Shown in pieces: positions 1 to 11,470 of a stretch of 64,000 nt of DNA (its first letter is position 1; each line of letters starts with the position of its first letter). The notes beneath the pieces were generated by a model that saw only the letters and a list, made by a program, of their open reading frames with translations, searched no databases and was not told where the DNA came from. This DNA is from Eonycteris spelaea (lineage: Eukaryota; Chordata; Mammalia; Chiroptera; Pteropodidae): positions 3,052,001 through 3,116,000 of the forward strand of contig PUFA01000077.1 of assembly GCA_003508835.1 (NCBI GenBank). Direction: 5' to 3'. The position numbers and the translations under genes were made by a program.

Positions 1-1635
1 CTCTGTGAAAGAATGTGGGAACTGTGTTCTCAAAAGTGGCAGAAATGACAAAAGCACATCCTGTTTCCACAGGAACATGTCTAATGGCCTAATATTGTAA
101 AATTTTAGCCAGTGTGGTTTGTATAAAATAATATTTAATACGATGTTTAAACCCGCCCTTACCGAAATTCTTCATGGCTCAGTTTCCTCCATGCTTCAGT
201 GTATCTACTCTCTCACACCTTCTGTCTGGATCTGTGGCAATGATTTACGGGATAATGTTTGTGAGAAATCTTTGATTTGCTTTGGGAAAATTATGCAAGT
301 ACATATGTAATAATCTGATTTATACTACCTAGAAAGTTACCTGAAGAGGAAAATTAAATAATTATGGGCCTAAATAGATGATTTATGAGTAATGTCTACA
401 AAATACAAAAGCTCTAACAACAAAAAACCCGTAAAGGTTAAGATGGGAGGAACATGGTATGGGTTGTTACAAATGCTTCTAGGTAAGATTAACAGGTTGA
501 AATTGAAAAGAAAACAATTTTATCCCATATGACAACAATCAAGACATTCAGATTAATGATATACTTAGTACTTTCATAAAGAACCTTATACCCTTCAATC
601 TTAGAGGGCATGAAAACAAGATATGGCAACATACAACATATTTGGAGACAAGGAGGGTGAGAGGTGGTAGAATGTAATGATTAATGCTTTGGGGACCTTT
701 AGAGATACGGTCATTAACTGCTAAGGTTAGTGGCAAATACAGTTTCTGTGACTTTACTGCTCAGACTTAGAATATACTGAAATGCACATTAAAAGTTAGA
801 ATGCCTCTTTCAGACCATCTATGATTTATAGGCTCACATGTTAGCAACATATAATCTTAGACAGATGAGATAAAATATTTCCATAATGCAAACTTTACTG
901 AATATTGGGCGGTTCTGCACTAGTGTTCAGGGAAAGTACAAACTGTGTAATTCTTTTCAGGAAAATAGTGAAGCAATACTAGACAAACTGTGGGGCTGGC
1001 CTGTGTTGCAGCAAGTGTACAAGGTGCCCAGTATCTTAAATCGTGTTTCTTCCCTACATGTGATTTGATACCAAAACTTACAGGAAATTATGACTTTCAT
1101 AAAAAGGAGAGTGTTGAGTACAGAAGTGGTACTTTGTCATCATGGCAAGGTGAAAGTTGCGACCGTAAAATAGATAAAAACAAGTATCGGATCTTTTGAG
1201 TCGGGGTCTGAGATGTTTAATTTTATTGCAATAACTATCAAGAAGTGACTCCGTGCATAGTACTATTCTCGGAACTGAGAGGAGAGCAGAACGAATGTCA
1301 CCTGGATACTCACAGTGTAGTGAAAAAGACACAAATACACATTAAAAATGATCCTTGAATAAAAAGTAGACCAGAACAGTGGTATAAAGAGGAGATATAA
1401 GTAGGAGGAGGGGATTAGAAATTCATATGAAATGAGATAATTTAAGATCAGTTTTCAAATCCTTAAGTTAGCAAGGGATAGCAAGTAAAAAGGGATTTAT
1501 GATGAAAGTATTTGCCGAATTAATTTGCAACAATACCATCCTCATATGTGTCTTAAAACAATGGTTATAATGAGGTTTTGGTAGGTATTAAACAGGGGAG
1601 CAGAGGTACAAGGTAGAAGTAGGAGTGATCTCATT
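1..1635. other. Unassigned AT-rich intergenic or intronic DNA
   Basis: No repeat family, exon or RNA gene is recognised here. Short open frames occur on both strands, but none exceeds about 85 codons and none shows a known domain, so they look like chance. It may be unique sequence or repeats too decayed to read by eye. Confidence 0.5.
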
Positions 1636-1639
1636 CATT

Positions 1640-2640
1640 ATTTTCTCAGTGTCCCACTAGGACAATGTGAGCTTCTGTGAGCATCTTTAGGCTCTGTAGC
1701 TCTCAGACAAGACACTTCTACCTGGTGCACAGCAAGAATCTCACTAAATACAAAGCTGTGGCTGCCACTGGTCACTTTAGGATTTTTATGTCAACGGGCC
1801 AGTAGTCAAAGCCAAGTTCTTCATCCTGATCAGTTGGGGGAAGAGGGACTGCTGGTACGTAACGCAGGGCAGGAAATCACATATTTGGCAGTCCAGGGAC
1901 CCCCTGAGGCATCAGCATGTACTCTCATGGTAGTTTTAATTGTGAGGAAGGGCAATAATTCGTCCTAACAAGGGCGCTCCAAGCAGTGAATGGGGCTATT
2001 TGGGAATAGGCCAGACTACCACGCAGGACACATGCACTGCCAGAAAGCAGTTTAGGAGGACGAGGAAAGTCTACTATGGATGATGGATCAAGGGAGATGA
2101 TGAGCATCAGATATGGTCTTGGAATCAACTGTAGCAAGGGGCACGTGGTTCCCACTAACATAGTCTTGTGACCGATGAGAATCCTTGAGAACTGTGCCCG
2201 GATGGGCTACATTTAGTGTGCAGAATCTGAGTGGTGCAGAATACAGACCGCAGAGGATACTGATGGCAACCCCACTCCCCCAGACCTCTTTTTCAGGCTG
2301 ATACATTTGTTCCTTAGCTGCCATGAGTGTTGGCTCCTCATAGCTCACAGCTGCTCCCCTCTCCAGTGAAATGCCCTCAGCCCATGAAAGCCGCCTTGTT
2401 CAGGAGGCTGTACAACCAAGGGCTGTTCCCCTGGGCATGCAGAGGGCTGGCCCCTGATGTGAGGCATGTTTTGCTCTGTGTTGCTGTTTGTGCCTCAAAG
2501 CTCCCATGGAACGAGGCTGAAAGAGACATTCTGGCTTGGCTTACCCCTCTCTTCCATTCTTCTTCCTTCCAGGTTTCTTTAGGAGAGCTCTCCTTCTAGA
2601 AAGCATTTGCACAAGAATCCCTGCTTCTTGAAAATTCAGA
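1640..2640 (+). repeat. Possible ERVL-like remnant: internal sequence plus LTR
   Basis: This stretch is richer in GC than its flanks. It reads like the 3' part of an old ERVL-group element followed by an LTR (about 2350-2625). The phrase 'aagaatccctgcttcttg' near 2613 resembles a stretch close to the 3' end of several ERVL LTRs. The upstream part has frames of up to 86 codons with no identifiable gag or pol motif. Orientation and family are uncertain; an unrelated single-copy sequence is the main alternative. Confidence 0.3.
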
Positions 2641-2699
2641 ACAAGATACATGGTCAGTGATACAGAAAAATATTTATTAAGTCATCCATATTCCTACCT

Positions 2700-3010
2700 T
2701 CTAATGTTTACCTTGATGATAGTATATAGTCTTTGAGATGATTCCATATTTATTTAAACATTTATATAAAATGGAATCATATATGTGACAGGTGTTTGTG
2801 TGCATATTTACACATATGTCTGTAATATATGCTTTTGTGTATGCATATACAAACACATACCAGGTCATAAATAGAATTACATCATCCTCTGTATGAATAT
2901 ACAATTCTTTAACTAATTCCCTATTTGTCCTAATAGTTAGCTATATAAGTGCTATGATAAAAGTATTTATACATACATCTTTGTACACAGTAATTTGTGC
3001 TCACGAGCAA
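2700..3010 (-). repeat. L1-like fragment, antisense
   Basis: The order of short phrases (a small-intestine-like 'aatggaatcatatatgtgac', then 'ctaattccctatttgtcc', then 'acatacatctttgtacaca') follows the antisense 3' region of old mammalian L1 elements. The copy is heavily diverged, has no coding capacity, and its ends cannot be placed precisely. Confidence 0.4.
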
Positions 3011-4340
3011 ATTACTTATAGTTTCATCTCTGTACGTTAGAACTTGTCTATCTTAATTTTAAATTATTTGATAAGTTACAGGTGCAATGATAACATCTCA
3101 ACACTAAATTTAGTAAAAGTAAAGCAATCCATGTTATTTTTTATAGGACATTAAAGCAGGTGACAGGGGAGTAATTAAACATATGAGTCAAATCTTGATT
3201 ATGCCACATAAATTTTCTTTAAGAATCAACTTTATGATTCAAATGCTAGCTTTCAAAAAAATTTTTTTGTAATAAGTTTATCAGCCTAACATTTCCTCTA
3301 TTGTATTAGATGCTTCTGGGGGAAACAGGGGCTCAAATCTTGTAGTAGAACTTTATTGAACAAGCATCAGCTAAACCATAACTCTGCCCACAGTACAATA
3401 TTTGAGAAAGACAGGAAGTTTCATAATCTTCCACTCCAAAGCACACACAAATTTGATTCTATTCATAGATGAGGTAGAAAAATAGAGAGGAAGATGTGCT
3501 ATTTATGGAATCTTAACGAGGAGAGAATTCCTGTCTAAAGACAGGCAGTTTGCTTAGCAAATTTACAGACAAGATTTGACATGTAATATTCTCAGGCCAT
3601 CTAAAGCCCATGGTACTTGTCCAGCCCATCCGATAAGTTATGAGAACGGATATTGATATGCATGTGTTTTTACAGGTATGAATTCATTGTAACATTTGGA
3701 TGTGAGAAAGGTCTTTTTTTTTTTTTTTCTTAACCAATTATATCAGGCCTAAATCCTTATTCATCAGGAGAAAAAGAAATCCCCTCCCATTGTTTCAGGG
3801 AAGAGAAACAGGTGAGGAGTGGATAGAGGGTATTTTCTATCTCTGGATTATATAATAGTCAAGAGAAGTGCGACTAGCTCCAGGAATGATATAAAGGCTT
3901 GGCCCTGATTTCATGGTGCCTGGTATAGGGAGAAATCGTCCTTGTTGTCACCTCCTACACATAAGCAAGAATGAAGCAAATGCTCTGCTCTTGCGCTTAA
4001 GGGGCTTAGTGCCCCAATGAGAAAAATGAAGACTCATATTTATGTGACTAGATAGTATAAGAATGATTAGTTGGATAATCCAAAATATAAGGGCTTTCGA
4101 ATGCAAAAGGTAACTGTTTTCTAGTTGGTCTGGTTAGATTGGATTGGTCAGCATAGGTCATGGCATGGGAAAAGGTGAATGTTGGTTTCGAAGGATCGTG
4201 ATGTGATATATTATTTGTTCTCCTTAAGCAAATGAGAGGCACTTTTCCCTTCCCTGTCCTGAGTCTGCAGACAGACTCCTGCTCTAACAGAGGCTGGCTT
4301 CCTTGCCTCCCAAAGTACTGGCAGGTTCGATGTTTGCTGA
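3010..4340. other. Unassigned intergenic DNA
   Basis: Nothing beyond the poly-T tract is recognised. The 110-codon antisense frame at 4048-4380 has no domain I know, and its start lies beside the MaLR LTR. It is treated as chance. Confidence 0.45.
3714..3728. repeat. Poly-T tract (15 bp)
   Basis: An uninterrupted run of T. It could be the tail of an antisense retroposon, but no SINE or LINE body is recognisable on its right side. Confidence 0.85.
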
Positions 4341-4344
4341 GGAC

Positions 4345-4530
4345 CACTTCATAGACAGCTGTCTTTTGTGGTAACCCCACATGGAAGAAGGGGTGAGGAG
4401 CTCTTTGGGTCTCTTTATAAAGGGCGCCCTCATGACCTATTCACCTCCCACAGACTTCACTTCCTAATTCCATCACCTTGGAGATTACAATTTTAATATA
4501 TAATTTGGGGGGACATAAACATTAAGTACA
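4345..4530 (-). repeat. 3' LTR remnant of the MaLR element
   Basis: Antisense LTR segment. From left to right it shows a 'catggaagaaggggtgagg' start, the 'tctttataaagggcgccctc' TATA-proximal part and the outer edge at 'ggacataaacattaagtac'. The LTR's 3' end is missing or too diverged to read. It shares its order with the LTR piece at 6290-6364, which supports pairing them as two LTRs of one provirus. Confidence 0.65.
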
Positions 4531-5781
4531 TTTCATTCTACCCCTGGCTTTCCCAAAATTCATATTTTTCTCACATGCACATATTCATTCCATCTCAGTA
4601 ACCCCAAAAGTCTCAACTCACTGCAGCATCAACTCAAAATTCTAAAGTACAAAGTCTCATCTAAATATTGTCTAAGTCAGATACGATCACCACTAGAAGT
4701 AGGATTCATCCTGAGGCCAGTCACCTCCATCTGTGAGCCTGTGAAATGAGACAAGCTATATGCTTCCAAAATACGATGATGGGACAGGCACACAAGCAGT
4801 ACACAGACATTCCCATTCCCAAAAATAGCACTAGGAAAGAAGAAAGATGTGACAGATTCCCTAGCAAGTCCAAACCCTTAAAGTTTGAGAGTACTCTTCT
4901 TTAGCTCTGCCCTCCAGACTCACTGGAGCAAGGGTACCACCTTCTGACCCACTGGGGCAGAAATTCTGTCCGTCCAGCATTGCTGGGCAGGAGGTAAGCC
5001 CCCAAGGCTGCAGGTGGCCCTGCCCCGAGAGCTTGGGAGGCCCTGTCCCTGTGGCTTTGCTGGAGACAGACCATGCCATGGCTCTCACAGGTTGGAGTCC
5101 CGTGCCTGTGGCTCATGCTGGTGGCTCTGCTGTTCTGAGGTCGTGGGATGACCCTCTTCCCAGGCTCAACTGGGCATTGCTCTAGTGGGGGGCTTTCTGT
5201 GGTGGTCCTGCCCCCGTAGCAGTTTTCTGCCTGGGTGGCTTGCCTGTGGCCTGAGCAGCTCTGTCCTTCCAAATCTATATGGAGTAACTTGCCCCACAGG
5301 CTCCTACACTCTGTGCACCAGCCGAGAAGGCAAGGTACACCAAAGTGCCCCTGCTGCCTGCGCCCTCCAGAGACACAGCTGCTGTGGTGGGGGCTGTGGA
5401 GGGGCCAGCACTGGTGTGGGACATGGAGCCTGTGATGTGAGCAGACGCCCCAGATCTGGTGGCCCCTCCTTTGAAATTATTGTGATGATCTCTGGATCAC
5501 CCTAAGGAGAAGGGGCGTCGTTCTTCCCATGATCTTGAATCATCACTTTTGGCATCTGTTTAGAAGGATGACTAGGATCCTTATCATGGTCGTTTGGCCA
5601 CACCTAAAAGTTCTCTGTCAAACAGCCCTTACCATTTTTATAATATGGATAGGCTAAAAATATTTCATATCTTTAAGCTGTTTTCCTTTCTGATTAAAAA
5701 TTCCATCTTTAAATAATCTCTCTCTTCTCCCATTTACTATAAGCATTCAAGAAGAACCAGGCTGCTCCTTCAACACTTTCT

Positions 5782-6135
5782 TTAGATATTTCCTCCCAAA
5801 GACCCAGTTTCATCGCTCACTTGCTTTCTTGTGGAATTTCTACCTTCCGCAAACACTGGGACACAAACACAATTCAGCCAAGGTCTTTGACACTTTAGAA
5901 AAAGGTTCGCCTTTCCTTCGGTTTCCGATAACATGCTTCTCATTTCCATCTGAGACCTCATCAGGGTGGCCTTAACCATCCACATTTCTACGAACATTCT
6001 CTTCGGGATGACTTGGGCATTCCCTAAGAACATTGAGAGTCCTCCACAGCTCCCCTTTTCTTTCCGGATGCTCAGCAGAATCACCCTTAGTGGTCTGTTC
6101 ACAGCAGTGTAGGCTTTTTCAAGCATGAATCTCAA
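5782..6135 (-). pseudogene. Relic 117-codon frame in MaLR internal region
   Basis: A frame without stops in the sense direction of the provirus, just downstream of its 5' LTR. In MaLR elements this region is derived from an ERVL-like gag region, but no zinc knuckle or other gag hallmark is visible, and the frame is short. MaLR internal regions are not known to encode functional proteins. I regard it as an inert remnant; survival of the frame by chance is plausible. Confidence 0.35.
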
Positions 6136-6231
6136 AATTCTTCCAGTTCTACCCGTGACCTAGTGCCAGAGCCGCTTCCACGTGTTTCAGTGTCTGTTCC
6201 AGCAAGTGCCCCAGCCTTGCAACCAATTTCT

Positions 6232-6364
6232 GTCATGGTCACTTTGGGCTGCTACGCTGGGAATAGCATGACAGCCCTCCTGGCCTAATCAGCTCCTGAA
6301 GGCTCCACCTTCTAATACCATTACACTGAAAGGATTCAAAGTGATAAACATTCAGTCCATTGCA
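6232..6364 (-). repeat. 5' LTR remnant of the MaLR element, internally deleted
   Basis: Begins with an LTR 3'-end phrase ('ggtcactttgggctgctac'), then jumps to the LTR 5' part ('ccaccttctaataccatta'), and ends at 'cattcagtccattgca'. The central few hundred bases typical of an MLT1 LTR are absent. Confidence 0.6.
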
Positions 6365-6388
6365 AAAAAAAAAAAAAAAAAAAAAAAA
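6364..6388. repeat. Poly-A tract (25 bp)
   Basis: A pure A run directly adjoining the outer edge of the MaLR 5' LTR. An LTR element does not make a poly-A tail at this end, so the tract is either a pre-existing target, later slippage, or the tail of a short lost retroposon. Confidence 0.9.
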
Positions 6389-7715
6389 GAATTAAGAAAT
6401 AAATAGAAATAGAGATTAATCTTGCCTCAGTGTATGTTAATCAGTATAGGGCAAGGCTAACCAGTGGTGTGTCTGCTAATTCAGCTCAGTGACATCTCTC
6501 TGTACCTTTCATTTTACCTGTAGTTTATCTATCAGCGAGCTCAGCTTGGTTCTATGTACTGGAGAAATAGCTTCCCTTGAATACAACCAGCTGCAGCCTG
6601 TGTGTATCTCCTGATGTCTCAAAAGAGGGTTCTTCTCTCTTTTCAACATCTGTAACCCTGTCGTTGGCCCCTCACGAGGTCCCTCTCTCCCACCTGATTC
6701 AGCTCCCTGTCTTCATTTGCTGAGCTCAGATGACTTCATACTCTCAGGCTAAAGGGCCAGATCACCTCACCTGGACCAGGTTTATAGCTGCACCCACTTT
6801 GAGGTAGTCAGGTATTCCAGTAGAGTTCATTTGTCACCTGACCATAACAGGTATGAGGTATGACAATGACAACTGCTCGGAAAGTAAGAACTCCTACCCC
6901 CATTTGGGAAGTCACTGGTAGTCATTTATGGTACACACTTGCACGTTCAACTCTGTGGCTCTACCTGAATGTAAGAATATTTTAATATGGAAACAACTTT
7001 TGCTTTTCCTTCCCTACCCTCTCCTTTGCTGCATTAGGAGGATGGAGAAAACATTTCCCTTCACCTTCATGGGAAGCTTACACTTTAAGCTCTTCCGTCC
7101 TCAGGGAAAAAAGGAACCTAGATTTCTCAGTTGCTAATGATTTTGGCTTTGGGTTTAATGAGCCATAGAGGTTTAATGTGGAAAAATAACAGCAGAGGGG
7201 AATGGGTGGAATAGGAAGACAAGGGAGAAAATTCCTCTTGAGAAATCTGGAAAGAGAGGGGACTCTTCCTCATATTAAAATAGGTCAAAGCCCCAAGGAG
7301 AAGTAGACAAGAGAATGGGGCCAGGTCAGCGGAGGGGCCTGCTCCTGAAGCTTACGACACCCAGGAGCCCCCACAATGAAACGGGGCCCTGGGCCTTGGG
7401 TCAGGGCAGTGGGGTTGCTGAGTAAATCCCCGTATCTATACCTTACCGAGTGGTGATACAACTGAACCAGGCCCTGAGTTGGGCCAGTGGTTTATAACAC
7501 AATATGGCTTTTCACATTTGTCTGTTTCTTTTTGTAAAGAGGATGCTTGCTGATAGGAGTAAATGAATGCCCAAATCTTTCACCATCCTTCCCAATTCTT
7601 TGCTGTCAACTGTTAAGTCATACTGAAAGCAAGACTTGAGAAAAAGGCAGAAAAACAATTGTTTTGCACCAGAGATTTAATCTAAGATGGACAAACAAGA
7701 TCCTGATGGCAAAAC
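6389..7715. other. Unassigned intergenic DNA
   Basis: No repeat family is recognised with confidence. A 69-codon plus frame (6928-7137) has no recognisable domain. GC content is moderate and no CpG cluster is seen. Confidence 0.45.
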
Positions 7716-7719
7716 AAGA

Positions 7720-8050
7720 CCATCTTTTTGTCCATATTTGGAAACAGGGTTTTCACAGAGGTCATTTAAATTAGAATGTGGCCATTAGGGTGGGCCCTAA
7801 TCTAATCTAACTGGTTTCCTTGTAAGAAGAGATTGGAACATACCACGAGGCATTAGCACACAGAGAAAAGGCCACATGAGGACACAGCAAGAAGGCAGTT
7901 ATCTGAAGCCAAGGAGAGAGGCCTCAGGAGAGAAGAAACCTGCCAACACCTTCATCTTGGACTTCCAGCCTCCAGGACTCTGAGAAAATAAAATTGTTTT
8001 TTAAGCCGTTCAGTTCCATGGCATTTTGTTATGGAAGCAAACCAATATAA
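7720..8050 (+). mobile_element. MLT1A-type MaLR LTR, plus strand
   Basis: A solo LTR of the ERVL-MaLR group. Diagnostic phrases in order are 'tatttggaaacagggttt', 'ttagggtgggccctaatc', 'ggccacatgaggacacagc', 'ttggacttccagcctcca', 'gagaaaataaaattg' (polyadenylation signal region) and a terminal 'gcattttgttatgg'. The 5' end (about 100 bp) is missing or diverged. No internal sequence adjoins it. Confidence 0.85.
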
Positions 8051-8583
8051 TTTCAAAATTCTACAGGCAGCTTTTCAACTTACAGAATGACCTCTTTTTC
8101 TTGAAGTGCATATATTCAAGTAGGTCTTAAGGCAAGTGCAACATTACTCAGAACCAATACTCCTTTTCACATCTAACTCCTCCTAATCGGCTAGCTACAT
8201 CTTGCTGAGCCAGAATCCTTTCCTTCGTGGTACTGAATGCCCTAGCTGGGGGAATGTCTTCTCTACCCATCCCTTTCCCTGAGAAGGAATGTTCCACTGA
8301 ATTTTCTGATGGCTTGGGCTCCTTCATTCTCTTTTGTCTCCCCAAGAAGTGGAGCAGCCTATCTGATTGGTGAGTTTGGGAGCAGAACCAGGTCTGAGTA
8401 CCTTAGCCCCTGCCTTTGCTCATTGGGAGGTGGTCTGCCCCCCAAAAGTGTGTGCTCTGGTCTGCTCCTCTGTGCCCTTTGTTACACAGGGGCACCGCCA
8501 CTCAAAGAGGCTGTGTTAACCAATGCTGTCTGTGACAGAGTGTGTGACAGGAAGCCCATGCTTACTGCACATCTATCCCACTT
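8051..8583. other. Unassigned intergenic DNA
   Basis: Sits between two MLT1-type LTRs of opposite orientation. The overlapping frames at 8148-8345 and 8309-8599 look like chance. No promoter or exon is seen. Confidence 0.45.
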
Positions 8584-9050
8584 ACCTGTTGCTATGTGAC
8601 AAACTATTCTACAACTAAGTGTTTTTTATAACAACAATGATTTTATTAAGTTGATCATTTCGTAGGTCAGAAATTTGGGCAGGACACAACAAGGATGACA
8701 TGTATCTGCTCTCTGATGACGAGAGCCTTGGCTTAGTTTGGCATAAATAGGGCCAGCTGAGCATCTCTACCCTTCACATGGCCACTCTGCAAGATTAGGT
8801 TGGCTTTCCTCATATTATGGTGGCTGGCTTTTCCCAGAGTGAGCATTCCAAGAGACCAAAGTGGAAGCTGCAGGCTTCTTCCGACCTACTCTGAAAAGTG
8901 ACTGAGTTCTAATATGTTCTGTTAGTTAAAAATGAGTCACAGGGCCAGCCAAGATTTAATAGGTACGGGCTGACTACATAATGGTGCTAATCCCAGGAGA
9001 TGATTCAAAGGATTGGGAGTGCATTTTTTAGAAACTAGCTACCATAACGC
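8584..9050 (-). mobile_element. MLT1-type LTR, antisense
   Basis: An old MaLR LTR. Antisense signature phrases are 'gttgctatgtgacaaacta', 'catttcgtaggtcagaaat', 'gtggctggcttttccca', 'gagtcacagggccagcc' and a closing 'aactagctaccataacgc'. Most of the LTR length is represented. Divergence from the remembered consensus is considerable, so the exact subfamily is not named. Confidence 0.7.
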
Positions 9051-10025
9051 TTAAGCCATGTTCTTAAATCAGTAATTAAGGTGCTAATGTCATCCCCATC
9101 TGGCTTACTCTTTTGTTTTTTAACTTTCCATTTGATTTAAAATTGAGGCCAGGAAAAGTGAGATGTTTTTTATTGGTCTTCCCATACAGCAGCAACAGCT
9201 ATCATCTGTCCTTACAATATGGCTTGTATCAGAAATATCCTAATTACAGACAACATTCAAAAATGCTCTGTTTGCATGCAAATAAGAGAATGTAAATAGA
9301 TGCTTGGGGTTGGGATGTTGTCTAACACTATGTGTTAGACACAGATTAGCATCACATTTTGGTTAGGAATAAATTCTAAAGGCAGAAAGGAATTCTGAAA
9401 ACATATGGCTAAACATCCTGCTGCCCCGACACTCCCAAATTCAACTTTAATTTTTCTTTCTTGTGGGCCAAGTGGCTGTTGGGTGTAGAAGGCATCCAGA
9501 GCCCAGGGGATGTGATGAGTTGGCTCTTGCAGGGCTCTCCATGCTCTGGACATCACGAGAGCCTGGGACTGGTATAGATGAGCACTGGGCAGGGAGGGAG
9601 CGGGGGGGGGGGGCAGATATTTGAACCTGGTCCAGATGCTGGGGTAGCTCAGCATTGACCTGTCATTTATGATCATCAGGGGAAAAGTTGCATAGATGAG
9701 CTGAGTCCACTTCACCCCTGAGACTGGAAAGCTTGAAGAGACTGAGGAACAGATAGGTTTCCTCTGATGATCAGACAGGGGTCAGAAAATCTGTCTTCTA
9801 TAAAATCCCACAGGAGCAGAGTCCACCATGCTACCTAGGGTAGTCCAGCAGCTGATCCCAAATGAGCTAAAAGAAACTCCACTGTAAAAGGTTCCCACTG
9901 CCCAGAGAAGGAAAGAACAACCTGAACAGGAGAGGTAGCTCCTGTCCACACAATGTCAACTTGAACAATAACAAATAAGAGAAGATAAGAAGTTTCATCA
10001 CAGCACATAAATGATTCTGGGAAGT
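9051..10025. other. Unassigned DNA with G12 homopolymer and palindromic octamer
   Basis: No repeat family is recognised. It holds a run of 12 G (9602-9613) and the palindrome TTTGCATGCAAA (9271-9282), which contains a perfect POU octamer. The 126-codon antisense frame (9335-9715) has no domain I recognise. Confidence 0.45.
9602..9613. repeat. Poly-G tract (12 bp)
   Basis: An uninterrupted G run in a purine-rich context. Runs this long are prone to length change and sequencing error, so the exact count may be unreliable. Confidence 0.9.
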
Positions 10026-10029
10026 ACAC

Positions 10030-10785
10030 GGCATTATTTTTGAAGTAAAATATCAGTGGATGAATTGAAAGAGAAAATGGGCCTTACTGGGATTTGAATT
10101 AGAGGCTGAGGAGACGAAGCGGAAGAAATCTTCAGAGACAACCCCGTCATACTACAGAAGAGAGAAAAATCAAGGGGAAAAGATGAGACTTATGGTCACA
10201 GGACTTAACTTGCAAATAATTATAATTCCAGGAGGAAAAACAAAAATATCTGGCAGAAATGTAATAAGCAAATAATAGAAGAAAAAATTCCTAAACTGAA
10301 GAAAGACCTGAATAGGCAGGCAGTCAGGTACATTGAGACAAGTCCTGGTAAAATTCCTAAACTCTAGGGAATAAAAAAAAAATTATAGTCCAGGTGGAAA
10401 GAACAAGCTATTTCGAAGGTTAATTCAAAAATGCTGCCATTGGATCTCTCATCTGCGGAACCAGAAGTTGCCAACCTGGAATGACACCCACAGACTACTA
10501 AAAGGTGTGCGACCATGGCTACTCTAAGCAGCCAAAATGCCATTCCACTCGCGAAATGAAATAAAAGTATTTGTAGATGTGCAAGGCTGCAACGTATATA
10601 CGATTAGATTATTATGTGGGAGGCAAATTCTGGAGAATGGACCACAACGGACAGCAATAAATTCTAACAAAAATGAGAATGACACGTTTTTGAGGTGGCT
10701 GGGGAGAGGTTGAATCTGTGAGTGGGAGTAGGAAGAGTGAGGAATCTAAAAGTCTTATTCTACGAAGTTCATGGGCGATGGAGGG
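10030..10785 (+). repeat. HAL1/L1M-like LINE fragment
   Basis: Purine- and A-rich sequence whose phrase order resembles HAL1, the half-L1 family, in its ORF1-to-3' portion. Examples are 'gaaaaaattcctaaactgaa', 'ttgccaacctggaatgac' and 'gtagatgtgcaaggctgc'. All frames are broken. It probably forms one decayed unit with the A-rich sequence to the right, split by later insertions. Confidence 0.5.
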
Positions 10786-10789
10786 ACGC

Positions 10790-10990
10790 ACAGTAAGTCT
10801 TTACTTAATGTTGTCATTAGGTTCTGCATGAATAGGCCAGTGTAACCATAAGCTAATCAGTATAAACAAAGGTTAAGTTTTTAAAGCATTTCATCAACAT
10901 GGTAATGAAATGACCTTGAACGACATTATTCGAGAATCTGATATAATAGAAGATTAGAACACTTGATGAGGGTCTTTTAAACTAAAAGTA
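10790..10990. repeat. Possible medium-reiteration element inside LINE
   Basis: The string 'ctttacttaatgttgtcat' followed by 'taggttctgcatgaataggc' and 'agtataaacaaaggttaag' resembles a common mammalian interspersed repeat that I cannot name with certainty. It interrupts the HAL1-like sequence. Confidence 0.3.
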
Positions 10991-11189
10991 ATATTAATAG
11001 GGGCATAATGGGTTTGATTTTAACTATCAGGAAAGGAAAGGGAACCACTAGTACATTAGCAAAATATAGCAGAGAGCCCAAATTAATAAGCAGTCCTACT
11101 TGTAAATAAGCTACAAGTATAAAAGGAAGAAAAAGATAATTAAAATTAAATTAACATAGAGTAAGATGAAACATATGAAAAAGGTATAT

Positions 11190-11470
11190 ATATTATTTAT
11201 CCACAGCTGCATAAAAAATTAACCCAAAATGTGGTGGCTTAAAATAACAGAAACGTATTATCTTATAGTTTATGTGCATTGGGAATTTTGGAGCAGCTTA
11301 GCTGGATGGTTATATCTCAGTCAGGGTCTCTCATGAGATAAGGATATTGGCATGAACTAAAGTTATTTAAAGGCTTGAATGGGGCTAGAGGACCCATTTT
11401 CAAGATAGCTCATTCACATAGCTGTTAGCTGGAGCCTCAGCGTTTCATCTAATACCTTCAGAGCAACCCC
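11190..11470 (-). mobile_element. MLT1-type LTR fragment, antisense
   Basis: Antisense LTR 3' half with 'acagctgcataaaaaatt', 'tggtggcttaaaataaca' and 'ttagctggatggttatatc'. It lies inside L1/HAL1-like sequence and is therefore a later insertion. The 5' half of the LTR is absent or unreadable. Confidence 0.6.

Larger units (their letters stand above)
4345..6364 (-). mobile_element. Near-complete ERVL-MaLR (MLT1-type) provirus, antisense
   Basis: An endogenous retrovirus-like element about 2 kb long, lying antisense. MaLR elements are non-autonomous relatives of ERVL and are thought to have been copied by ERVL enzymes. The left part (4345-4530) matches the 5' two-thirds of an MLT1-type LTR, read as 'ctcatgacctattcacctcc' and similar phrases. 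The middle (4530-6230) has the antisense internal signature, including the 'ctgcagcatcaactcaaaa' stretch and a CG-rich, promoter-proximal-like part. The right end (6232-6364) is an internally deleted second LTR whose outer edge reads 'cattcagtccattgca'. Frames inside are relic. It is flanked on the right by 25 A. Confidence 0.75.

Noticed and set aside
4901..5505. Overlapping frames of 106-123 codons on both strands
   Set aside because: They fall in GC-rich MaLR internal sequence and lack gag, pro or pol motifs.
9335..9715. 126-codon antisense frame
   Set aside because: No recognisable motif, no splice signals in a sensible arrangement, and a G12 run encoded as proline repeats.
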